Shown here one piece after another: positions 8,025 to 14,706 of a stretch of 43,624 nt of DNA. Positions within the stretch are counted from its first letter, which is position 1. Every line of letters starts with the position of its first letter. Position numbers and translations under genes: made by a program. Below the pieces are notes generated by a model that did no database searches, was not told where the DNA came from, and saw only the letters and a program-made list of their open reading frames with translations. Source of the stretch: Microcaldota archaeon (GTDB lineage: Archaea; Micrarchaeota; Micrarchaeia; Micrarchaeales; CABMGC01); the NCBI GenBank assembly GCA_021810375.1, contig JAJZJB010000004.1, forward strand, positions 1-43,624, written 5' to 3'.

Positions 8025-8437
8025 TATGCCACCTTTGTAACCTCTTTTACAGCTGCCTTTGATGGATTGTTGCCCTTGAGCCTCTCGATCTTTGTGCTCC
8101 GCGTCTTGTCAGTGAGGTCTATATCCATAAGGTAAACGTTTGACGAATAGATGGGCAGCGGAAGCTCCTTTCCCTTTGCATCCTTCCGGTTTATGCCTTC
8201 TATGAAAATGCGCCCTGTCCTTAAGTTTACCACGCTGACCTTTCCGCTCTTTCCGCGGTGCGAGCCAGACTGGACCTTGACTGTATCGCCTTTCCTGAGG
8301 CTTATGCTCCTGGACTTTATGCCAAGCTTCTTGGCCAGCTCGTCGGATACGTGGGCGTGCATGAACTTCTGCCTCTCGTGCAGCGGTGCGTTGAACCGGA
8401 ATTTCCTTTCCTTCCTAGGCTGGCTGCTTTTTATCAT
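8024..8437 (-). CDS. rpl24: 50S ribosomal protein uL24
   Basis: Archaeal uL24 (L26e type), 137 residues. The conserved start SSQPRKERKFRFNAPLHERQ is followed by the KOW motif KGDTVKVQSGSHRGKSGKV and the IEGINRKDAKGKE segment. It initiates 50S assembly and sits at the peptide tunnel exit. The start ATG 8437 is two nucleotides after the L14 stop. A TTG at 8446 would add three residues but lies inside L14. Confidence 0.96.
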   Translation of the reverse strand: MIKSSQPRKERKFRFNAPLHERQKFMHAHVSDELAKKLGIKSRSISLRKGDTVKVQSGSHRGKSGKVSVVNLRTGRIFIEGINRKDAKGKELPLPIYSSNVYLMDIDLTDKTRSTKIERLKGNNPSKAAVKEVTKVA

Positions 8438-8438
8438 A

Positions 8439-8840
8439 TTATACAATCCTCGATGCTACGCCCGCAACCTTGACGAATCTCTCGACTACTTCCCTGGCCA
8501 TGGCACCCTTAACCTCAGTACCTATGGGCAGATTGTCATCGCTTATCATTATCCCTGCATTGTCCTCGAAACGAAGCCTCATGCCATTGGCTCGCCTTAT
8601 CAGGGCCTTCTGCCTTATTATCACTACGCGAACGGGCTTTTTCAGGTATGTTGCAGTGCCTTTCGTCACGCTGGCGGAGATTATGTCTCCGACTCCGGCA
8701 GAGGACAGCCTTCCGTGTTCGCCGCCGGTCTTGCCTATTATGTGGATCATCTTGAACTCATATGCCCCGCTGTTGTCGGCGCATTGTATTATAGACATGG
8801 GAACGAATGCTTTCGTAATCTTTGATGAAACACCTTTCAT
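8439..8840 (-). CDS. rpl14: 50S ribosomal protein uL14
   Basis: uL14, 133 residues. Typical features are the CADNSGAYEFKMIHIIG strand near the N-terminus, GVGDIISASVTKG, the basic KKPVRVVIIRQKALIRRANG segment and the acidic DNAGIMISDDNLPIGTEVKG loop. It lies at the subunit interface of the 50S. The gene follows S17 by 10 nt with a GTGAG ribosome binding site 11 nt before the ATG. Confidence 0.96.
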   Translation of the reverse strand: MKGVSSKITKAFVPMSIIQCADNSGAYEFKMIHIIGKTGGEHGRLSSAGVGDIISASVTKGTATYLKKPVRVVIIRQKALIRRANGMRLRFEDNAGIMISDDNLPIGTEVKGAMAREVVERFVKVAGVASRIV

Positions 8841-8850
8841 AGAAAACAAC

Positions 8851-9138
8851 TCACTTGACTATCCCTGTTACAACGAATGACTTGGTCTTGCTAAGTCTCC
8901 GTGTCTCGGCTATGTTAACCACATTGCCCGCCTTTGCATTTATGCATTCGGGGTTGTGTGCCGGCACCCGTGATCTCTTTCTAAGGAATCTCTCGTACTT
9001 GTACATATACCTTGCAAAATCCGTCTCTACGATAACTGTGCGCTTGGCCTTGTCGCTAACAACCCTTCCGGTTATCTGGATTCCTCTAGGCGCAAGGCCA
9101 TGGTGTACTGCGCATCTCGGATCTGTGCACTCTGCCAA
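8851..9138 (-). CDS. rps17: 30S ribosomal protein uS17
   Basis: uS17, 95 residues. The archaeal N-terminal motif C-x4-C-x-H-H (CTDPRCAVHHGLAPRG) precedes the OB-fold core GRVVSDKAKRTVIVETD and the terminal segment RRLSKTKSFVVTGIVK. It binds helix 11 of 16S rRNA. It is the first ribosomal protein gene of the operon, 4 nt downstream of the RNase P protein gene. Confidence 0.96.
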   Translation of the reverse strand: MAECTDPRCAVHHGLAPRGIQITGRVVSDKAKRTVIVETDFARYMYKYERFLRKRSRVPAHNPECINAKAGNVVNIAETRRLSKTKSFVVTGIVK

Positions 9139-9142
9139 ATTA

Positions 9143-9436
9143 TCACTTCGTTCTCTTTTTGTAGTACTTGATTGCCTTCTCTGTCCTTTCTACAGGACGG
9201 AAGGCTATCTCATTGCCGTCGACATCGAAATGCGCGTCTTGGAAATAGAACCTAAACGATGACGACTTCTTGACCACACGTTTGGACCCTTTCAAGGTAT
9301 CCATCACGAGCGTGTTCTTGGTCTCGTCTATCACAATTCCTGATAGACCTCGTTGTTTCTTATCCAGTGACTTTAGCACTCGTGCCTTAAGCCCGATGAG
9401 CTCATTAAGCACTATGTTCTTGTTATCATAACCCAT
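9143..9436 (-). CDS. rnp1: RNase P protein component 1 (Rpp29/Pop4)
   Basis: A 97-residue protein of the Rpp29/Pop4 family, part of the RNase P holoenzyme that trims tRNA 5-prime ends. The Sm-like core is visible as GLKARVLKSLDKKQRGLSG, VIDETKNTLVMDT and KRVVKKSSSFRFYF. In archaea this gene usually stands between Sui1/L29 and S17. Here it is the first gene of the operon with its own TATA box at a leaderless distance, so L29, S3, L22 and the other upstream genes are located elsewhere. Confidence 0.93.
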   Translation of the reverse strand: MGYDNKNIVLNELIGLKARVLKSLDKKQRGLSGIVIDETKNTLVMDTLKGSKRVVKKSSSFRFYFQDAHFDVDGNEIAFRPVERTEKAIKYYKKRTK

Positions 9437-9459
9437 AAGGGTAATATGATTACAGGAGA

Positions 9460-9465
9460 TTTATA
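9460..9465 (-). promoter_or_regulatory. TATA box of the ribosomal operon
   Basis: Minus-strand TATAAA within GATATAAATCTCC is centred 26-27 nt before the ATG of the RNase P protein gene. This predicts a leaderless transcript that begins at the start codon and carries the whole thirteen-gene operon. Confidence 0.65.
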
Positions 9466-9478
9466 TCAATGTACCTTT

Positions 9479-10249
9479 TTAACCCTTTCGCTCGTTGCCT
9501 TCTACACTATAACCTTGCCCAGTGATGCTTCCATACGCATCCCTGATCCTATCTGTTACGAGCGCCCACATGGATGACCCGGTAACCCATATGCCCATAG
9601 CTGACGCAGATACAATCTCGGTTATGCCCGTGAGGATATGCCCGTCGAAGAGTCCTGATGCTACCGAACCTGCAGCGACTATTGCAGCGGCAATTGATGC
9701 GATGCCGAATGCCTTTTCTCCTTTTATTGCCATGTCTACCCCAATGGCACCAATCGAGGCTGGGGAAGCTCCGAATGTTATGCCTGCAGCTATGTCATGC
9801 ATATACGTGTGGGGCTGCGTTATGCCTGTAACGGAAAGTCCTATTCCAGCGATGCCTAGCCCTATGCTGCTTATGTTATATACTGTAGAATGCGGCAGAG
9901 ATTTCCTGAACCCATACGTAAATGAGAATTCCAGTAGCCCTGATGCAAAGAATGCAGCTCTTAGTAAAGGGTCTCCTGGCAGATATTCGCTTATTTGAGT
10001 AAGCCAGTTGATGTGCTGGGACGATTCTACCGCACCCAGGGCAGAGCCCACAGTCAGTGGCGGTGCCACCATGCCTGCCACGAGAGTGGCTTTCTCAGCC
10101 ATTGTAAGCTCCTTGAAGTGCTTTCCGGACACGGCCTTTATCGGATGCCTTACCATGGCCTTTAGGCCCATGTCACGCTCTTGAGATCCGTCCCCGTCTC
10201 TTGGCCTTGGCAATCCACGAATATCATTTGCATTGCGCCTTCCCAACAT
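9479..10249 (-). CDS. Multi-pass membrane protein (DUF998-like?)
   Basis: A 256-residue protein with a hydrophilic basic N-terminus (residues 1-50) and about six hydrophobic segments from residue 54 to 235. The arrangement of the first helix, an ISEYLPGDPLLRAAFFASG loop and a later HD-AAGITFGASPASIG segment recalls the DUF998 membrane family, but I rate this assignment as weak. A TATA-like TTTATGAT sequence lies about 27 nt before the ATG. It is co-directional with the ribosomal operon downstream. Function unknown. Confidence 0.7.
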   Translation of the reverse strand: MLGRRNANDIRGLPRPRDGDGSQERDMGLKAMVRHPIKAVSGKHFKELTMAEKATLVAGMVAPPLTVGSALGAVESSQHINWLTQISEYLPGDPLLRAAFFASGLLEFSFTYGFRKSLPHSTVYNISSIGLGIAGIGLSVTGITQPHTYMHDIAAGITFGASPASIGAIGVDMAIKGEKAFGIASIAAAIVAAGSVASGLFDGHILTGITEIVSASAMGIWVTGSSMWALVTDRIRDAYGSITGQGYSVEGNERKG

Positions 10250-10342
10250 ATCAGTAGTCTGATTCTCGACACATCATAAATCTTTGCTAAGGAAGCGCGA
10301 ATCTCCCTGCGGCGGAACCTTGCTCTATGCTTATGGAATATT

Positions 10343-10470
10343 CGCCAGGGGAGGGATTTGAACCCCCAATCCCCGAAGGGACCGGTTTGCTTGTCGCATC
10401 ATCTGTAAATCAGCTCTTGATATTCTAACGAATTCAAGACCGGCGCATTACCGGATTGTGCTACCCTGGC
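10343..10470 (-). tRNA. tRNA-Ser(UGA) with a 45-nt intron
   Basis: Reading the minus strand from 10470: acceptor GCCAGGG, D-arm GCAC...ATGC, anticodon stem CCGGT/ACCGG, anticodon loop C-T-TGA-A, a long variable arm (TCCC-TTCG-GGGA), T-arm GGGGG-TTCAAAT-CCCTC, acceptor CCCTGGC and discriminator G at 10343. The long variable arm, TGA anticodon and G73 identify serine. CCA is not encoded. The intron lies after position 37. Exons are 10433-10470 (38 nt) and 10343-10387 (45 nt). Confidence 0.95.
10388..10432 (-). other. tRNA-Ser intron with bulge-helix-bulge splice sites
   Basis: The 45-nt intron sits between positions 37 and 38. At the splice sites CUUG (anticodon loop) pairs with CAAG near the intron 3-prime end to give the central 4-bp helix. 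It is flanked by 3-nt bulges AA^U and CA^A, by the anticodon stem on one side and by UCGU/GCGA on the intron side. This is the full canonical form recognised by archaeal splicing endonuclease. Confidence 0.9.
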
Positions 10471-10568
10471 ATTTTTTAAACGTAGTATTATTCCAGAGCA
10501 CCAATAAATACATTTGCAATATGAAGTCTGCCGCCTGAGACGTCTTAAACCGTATAGTTTACTAAGGG

Positions 10569-10576
10569 TTATAAAA
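10569..10576 (+). promoter_or_regulatory. TATA box of the DUF373 gene
   Basis: TTATAAAA is centred about 27 nt before the ATG at 10600, predicting a leaderless mRNA. The 129-bp gap 10471-10599 also holds the divergent tRNA promoter region; I see no gene in it. Confidence 0.55.
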
Positions 10577-10599
10577 CATAACTTATCCAATAGATCCAT

Positions 10600-11850
10600 A
10601 TGGCTAGCAGTGTGCTCAGGCTCAAGGACAAGGAGCAGAGGATATTGGTCCTTGCCGCGGATATAGACAATGACCTTTACCAGAAGACCAAGATTAGCGG
10701 GCCATTGCTGGGCAAGGTCCAGAACATTAACGGGGCAACCCAGCTTGCGCTTGCAGATCCGGAGGACACAGACTCAAACACCATGTTTGAAGCGGTAAAG
10801 CTATATGATCAGCTCGTAGAAGACGGGTACATGGTAAATGTGGCCACCATAACGGGGTCGGAGAAGGAAGGTTACAATGCAGATATGGAGATTGCACGGC
10901 AGCTTGAGCTTGTGCTTGAGCAGTACAAGGCAGATTCATGCGTCTTCGTGAGCGACGGCGCGAGTGACGACCGTGTCATACCGATAATACAGTCGAGAAT
11001 CAAGATAAGCAGCGTGAAGATGGTCACGATAAAGCAGGCAAAGGGACTTGAGAATACCTATTTCACCATACTTGAGAAACTTAAGGAGCCGCACTACGCC
11101 AGGATAGTATTCGGATTGCCTGCAGTACTCATCCTGCTCTTTGCAAGCAGTTACATACTTGGTGGCGGATGGGAACCGCCGGCAGCGCTGATAGGTCTGT
11201 ACCTGCTAATCAAGGGATTCGGCCTTGAGGAAGGATTCATCAACTCGTTCAGGGGATTTGGGTTCAGCATAGACAGGATGAGCTTTGTATTCTACCTGGC
11301 TTCCATGATCTTTGTAATTGCGGCAATATTCATAGGGTATGGCAGCTATCTGAGTGCCTACCAGTCTTCTGGAAGCCAGATAAGCTCGTATGCATACGGC
11401 ATAGAAGGATTTCTGATACTTATGCCGGTGATATTGATATTGTATCTTATAGGCAGGATAATAGACACACGTGGAAGCCGATATGTATTCAGAAATTTCA
11501 AGTATGGCATATACATAGGCTCTTCCATTATCTTCTGGGTGCTCTCGCTCTCTTTCGTTGCGTGGATTGTCGGCCAGATCTACTTCAGCCAATTCATAAA
11601 TTTTACCGTCCTGGCCATAATTATAGGAATTGGCATATCTACAGTGGCAAGCCTGCTGCGCAGGAGGACCCTTCAGCAGAAGAAGCTCAAGGACAAATTA
11701 GTAGTAAACGAGCTTGGAGCACTAATAGGCAAGGTTGCGGGGCTTAACATAAAATCCGGAAGGTTCATAGTGAACACCAGCTTCGGGAACCCCGTATCGT
11801 ATAGCGTGGACAGGATAATAGACATTTCGGACAAGGTAGTGATAAAGTAG
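10600..11850 (+). CDS. DUF373 family membrane protein
   Basis: A 416-residue protein matching the archaeal DUF373 family. The N-terminal cytoplasmic part has ILVLAADIDNDLYQKTKISGP, ALADPEDTDSNTMFEA and VATITGSEKEGYNADMEIA, the family's hallmark segments. Several transmembrane helices occupy roughly residues 168-352, followed by a cytoplasmic C-terminal domain of about 60 residues. The function of DUF373 proteins is not established; the family is widespread in archaea. It is monocistronic, divergent from the tRNA, with nothing odd in length. Confidence 0.9.
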   Translation: MASSVLRLKDKEQRILVLAADIDNDLYQKTKISGPLLGKVQNINGATQLALADPEDTDSNTMFEAVKLYDQLVEDGYMVNVATITGSEKEGYNADMEIARQLELVLEQYKADSCVFVSDGASDDRVIPIIQSRIKISSVKMVTIKQAKGLENTYFTILEKLKEPHYARIVFGLPAVLILLFASSYILGGGWEPPAALIGLYLLIKGFGLEEGFINSFRGFGFSIDRMSFVFYLASMIFVIAAIFIGYGSYLSAYQSSGSQISSYAYGIEGFLILMPVILILYLIGRIIDTRGSRYVFRNFKYGIYIGSSIIFWVLSLSFVAWIVGQIYFSQFINFTVLAIIIGIGISTVASLLRRRTLQQKKLKDKLVVNELGALIGKVAGLNIKSGRFIVNTSFGNPVSYSVDRIIDISDKVVIK

Positions 11851-11899
11851 TAGCTATCAGATATATTTCAGCGTATACTTACTACCTGCTCGCATCCCT

Positions 11900-11933
11900 C
11901 GCAGTTGCAGCCAGCACTCTTACTGCAACCGCG
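11900..11933. repeat. Inverted repeat, 11-bp stem with 12-nt loop
   Basis: CGCAGTTGCAG at 11900-11910 pairs with CTGCAACCGCG at 11923-11933; all pairs are Watson-Crick except one G-T on the plus strand. It lies about 50 nt after the DUF373 stop. No T-tract follows, so a terminator role is not supported. Confidence 0.7.
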
Positions 11934-12091
11934 GAATTGTTGCTCATAGCAGTCTATTTGCGGAGCATGACGCAACCTGCACGTTAGTTACTGCGGTCGC
12001 TATGCCATTGACCTCTGCCAGCGCGGGCATATAATTCCCACATGCTTGCAAGCACCTGCATTTCAACTATCGAGAGCTTGCGGAACTTTGC

Positions 12092-12137
12092 TGCGGAGCA
12101 TATTATCCGTGATTGTATTATCGGTATAATCTCCGCA
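12092..12137. repeat. Long imperfect hairpin
   Basis: TGCGGAG (12092-12098) pairs with CTCCGCA (12131-12137). Inside it, ATTAT then CCG pair with CGG and ATAAT across a one-base bulge, so about 15 base pairs form. A second copy of the outer arm, TGCGGAGCAT, occurs near 11953 without its partner. Confidence 0.65.
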
Positions 12138-12239
12138 TATTGATCTTGAATGCAATATTAATGTCGCAATCTTTGAGAGAGGTAGGAATGTCCTCAGGAA
12201 CGCTATGAACCAGTATAGAAGAATGTGAAGATTCAGGCG

Positions 12240-12830
12240 CTACCCAAATAGCTCTCTTTCTACTATTATGGAGATTAGGTGACATACGGTAAGATGGCCT
12301 TCTTGCATTATTGATGTCTTACCAGTATTAATGATTATTGCAGTATCTGAGATATCCTTGAGTTGGCCTTTGGGGCCAGTGAGCCCTATAACATATATAC
12401 CCAGATCCTTTGCCTTTTTAACTGCGGCGATAACGTTTTTTGAGTTTCCTGAAGTGGATATTGCAAGGGCTACGTCACCTCTTTTTCCTATACCTTCAAG
12501 TTGCCGTGCAAATATCTCGTCGTACCCGTAATCGTTTGCTATAGCAGTTATGTTTGAGGTATTTGAAGTTAAAGCTATTGCAGCTATAGGTTTCCGTGGG
12601 TTTCTGGTATCCTCGTTTTCTCTAGTATTTACATGTATGCCTATGAATTCTCCCACTATGTGCTGTGCGTCTGCAGCTGAGCCGCCATTGCCAAACGCTA
12701 TAAGCTTATTTCCGTTCCTTAGAGCCTTGCATATGATATTGACCGCGTCAATTATTGTTTTCTGATCTATTGCCTTACGTACATCAGCTCCTTCCGTAAT
12801 ATAGTCGTTTATTAGTTTTGTGTGGTCCAT
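12240..12830 (-). CDS. gmhA: Phosphoheptose isomerase-like SIS protein (GmhA)
   Basis: A 196-residue single-SIS-domain protein. The segment FGNGGSAADAQHIVGEF (residues 46-62) is the diagnostic GmhA motif, and ALTSNTSNITAIANDYGYDE and ISTSGNSKNVI follow the family pattern. GmhA converts sedoheptulose 7-phosphate to D-glycero-D-manno-heptose 7-phosphate. It is divergent from a sugar nucleotidyltransferase, which supports a role in making an activated sugar for surface glycans. The kinase and phosphatase normally needed for GDP- or ADP-heptose are not in the window. Another SIS sugar isomerase activity is possible. Confidence 0.85.
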   Translation of the reverse strand: MDHTKLINDYITEGADVRKAIDQKTIIDAVNIICKALRNGNKLIAFGNGGSAADAQHIVGEFIGIHVNTRENEDTRNPRKPIAAIALTSNTSNITAIANDYGYDEIFARQLEGIGKRGDVALAISTSGNSKNVIAAVKKAKDLGIYVIGLTGPKGQLKDISDTAIIINTGKTSIMQEGHLTVCHLISIIVERELFG

Positions 12831-12860
12831 TAATCTCTATATTTTTATACAATTCTGTTG

Positions 12861-12868
12861 TTTATAAA
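12861..12868. promoter_or_regulatory. Shared TATA-like palindrome between gmhA and the nucleotidyltransferase
   Basis: TTTATAAA reads the same on both strands and lies about 35 nt from both start codons (12830 minus, 12900 plus), so it could serve divergent transcription of the two sugar genes with short leaders. A second minus-strand candidate, TATAAAAATA at 12840-12849, is too near the start codon. Confidence 0.45.
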
Positions 12869-12899
12869 TGTTTGTTGCATTTAGTTAATTGGTATCTTG

Positions 12900-13631
12900 A
12901 TGTCTAATAAAGAAGTGCCAGAGATAGCCATAATAATTGCAGGTGGAGAAGGCACACGACTTCGGCCGATCACTTATGATACGCCAAAACCATTGGTTCC
13001 AATACTAGGTAAACCGTTGGTTGAGTACACAATAGATGAAATTTATCGAAATGGAATACGAGAGGCAATTTTGGCCATAGGGTATAAGGCGGAGAAGATC
13101 GAAAGGTACTTTGAGAAGACTAAAGGGTCTACTAATGTAAAGTTAAATTACAGTGTGGAAAGGGAGAAGCTCGGCACCGGAGGGGCGATAAAACTTGCAA
13201 TGAGTATAGCCGATGGGCATAAAGACCTCGCGGTAATAAACGGCGACAATCTTTTCAGGCTTGATTTTGCAGCCATGTATAAGAGACACCTTGCCAACAA
13301 GGCACTCGTGACAATTGCCATAATAAGAGTCGATAACGTTAAGGGTTCCGGAGTAGTCGTCCTTGACGGTGAGAGGGTAACGCAGTTTGTTGAGAAGCCT
13401 GATCCGGATAAGGCGCCCAGCCATTTCATAAGCTGCGGCATTTACATAATCAGCAGTAGGATAGCCAAGGCCTTCCCTGACGCAGACGCCTTCTCGTTTG
13501 AGAAGGACGTACTGGAGAAGCTTGCCGCAAAGGGGCAGATCTATGCCTATCCCGCAGAGGTTTTCTATACCGTCAATGACCACGAGCAATACAGGAAGGC
13601 TGAGGAAGCGTTAAAACAGCATAAGGTATAA
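12900..13631 (+). CDS. Sugar-phosphate nucleotidyltransferase (HddC/RmlA-like)
   Basis: A 243-residue NTP-transferase. The N-terminal signature AGGEGTRLRP and PKPLVPILGKP is followed by LGTGGAIKLA, the metal-binding VINGDN, and FVEKPD. It joins a sugar 1-phosphate to a nucleotide. Its length and single-domain form fit the D-glycero-D-manno-heptose 1-phosphate guanylyltransferase (HddC) type, and the divergent GmhA makes this attractive, but mannose- or glucose-1-phosphate substrates cannot be excluded. The ATG at 12900 is preferred over TTG 12897. The glycosyltransferase gene follows after 13 nt. Confidence 0.85.
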   Translation: MSNKEVPEIAIIIAGGEGTRLRPITYDTPKPLVPILGKPLVEYTIDEIYRNGIREAILAIGYKAEKIERYFEKTKGSTNVKLNYSVEREKLGTGGAIKLAMSIADGHKDLAVINGDNLFRLDFAAMYKRHLANKALVTIAIIRVDNVKGSGVVVLDGERVTQFVEKPDPDKAPSHFISCGIYIISSRIAKAFPDADAFSFEKDVLEKLAAKGQIYAYPAEVFYTVNDHEQYRKAEEALKQHKV

Positions 13632-13644
13632 TGGTATCGATAAG

Positions 13645-14706
13645 ATGAGTGTGAAGGTGGCGCTTCTCGGGCAGTCGGAAAACTTCAGCAGAAGCATCGG
13701 GTCGGGCATACCGTCGTATATGTATGAACTTGCCAGGCACTTTAAGAAACTTGCAAAAGAATCAGGATTTGATGTCTCTGTAGTTCCATACAAGCGGACT
13801 TCTTCGGAGCTTGCCGACTTCCTAGGCATGGCTGCAGGTAGCCTGGTAAAGGATTACCGCGGATTTGACATAGTCCACAATCTTGACGTAAAGCCGTTGC
13901 TTCCGCTAAACAGGGGCAAGGCTCTCTTTGTAGCTACTGCGCATGATTACCAGCCATTGCTTGCCCCAGAGCTTGATGCGGATATGCTTAATAGCGTTAA
14001 GGAAAGGCTAAGGCTTGCGCTTGAGATAAGATACAGCCTAAGGCTTACGCTTGCCGCAGACTACATAATTGCAAGGTCCACTCTGACCAGAGATGATGCA
14101 GTCCGACTCGGGTTTGGAAGGAAGAGAGTCTTTGTTGTAGGAGGTGCTGTAGATGAGAGATACCGCAGACGGTTGCCCAGCAAGGAAGGCAGGAACACGT
14201 ATACTGTTGGATACATAGGCGCGTTTAGGACGAGGAAGAATGTTGCCTTTGCGGTGAGGGCATTCAACAGGGTAAAAGACAACGGGATAAGATTTGACTT
14301 GTGGGGCAGGCCTGCATATGAATATGAGATGCTCAGGCAGGAAGCCGTCAATCCGAATATATCATTCAGGGGATTCGCTCCGGAAAAGAGACTCGTGCAG
14401 GTATACGACTCATTCGACGCTTTTGTCTTCCCTAGCCTTTATGAAGGTCTCTGCCTTCCGATACTTGAGGCTCAGGCGCGTGGATTGCCGGTAATAATAT
14501 GCAGCGCGGGAATGATACCAGAAGAGACTAGCAAGTACTGCTTTAAGGTAAGGAGCGAGGATGAGATGGCAGAGACCATAGAGCATCTGAAGAACAATGG
14601 ATACAATGAAAAACAGAGGAAACGGGCCATGTCCTATGCAAGGAGCTTCACCTGGGAGAAGACTGCCGAGGATACGCTTGACGTGTACAATAAGATACTA
14701 AAGTGA
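13645..14706 (+). CDS. GT4-family glycosyltransferase
   Basis: A 353-residue GT-B glycosyltransferase. The C-terminal nucleotide-sugar domain shows VGYIGAFRTRKNV, then PSLYEGLCLPILEAQARG with the E-x7-E motif of GT4 enzymes. The N-terminal acceptor domain starts VALLGQSENFSRSIGSGI. It probably transfers the sugar made by the two neighbouring enzymes onto a surface glycan (inference); acceptor unknown. It is in the same transcription unit as the nucleotidyltransferase. The last 9 bp overlap the convergent hydrolase gene. Confidence 0.9.
   Translation: MSVKVALLGQSENFSRSIGSGIPSYMYELARHFKKLAKESGFDVSVVPYKRTSSELADFLGMAAGSLVKDYRGFDIVHNLDVKPLLPLNRGKALFVATAHDYQPLLAPELDADMLNSVKERLRLALEIRYSLRLTLAADYIIARSTLTRDDAVRLGFGRKRVFVVGGAVDERYRRRLPSKEGRNTYTVGYIGAFRTRKNVAFAVRAFNRVKDNGIRFDLWGRPAYEYEMLRQEAVNPNISFRGFAPEKRLVQVYDSFDAFVFPSLYEGLCLPILEAQARGLPVIICSAGMIPEETSKYCFKVRSEDEMAETIEHLKNNGYNEKQRKRAMSYARSFTWEKTAEDTLDVYNKILK

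Larger units (their letters stand above)
11851..12239. other. 389-bp gap with strong inverted repeats, no intact gene
   Basis: Only short frames interrupted by stops are present on both strands. One minus-strand frame runs open from about 12240 to 12070 without a start codon, and short plus-strand pieces (for example ...RGRNVLRNAMNQYRRM) look protein-like, so this may be decayed coding sequence. The region contains hairpins at 11900-11933 and 12092-12137, a 12-bp palindrome TGCTTGCAAGCA at 12043-12054, and TGCGGAGCAT twice. It could hold a structured RNA; I cannot name one. Confidence 0.4.

Noticed and set aside
10976-12135. ATACCGATAATACA shared by the DUF373 gene and (inverted) the gap at about 12122
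   Set aside because: A 14-nt match is near chance level in 43 kb, and neighbouring sequence does not extend the similarity enough to claim a duplicated gene fragment.
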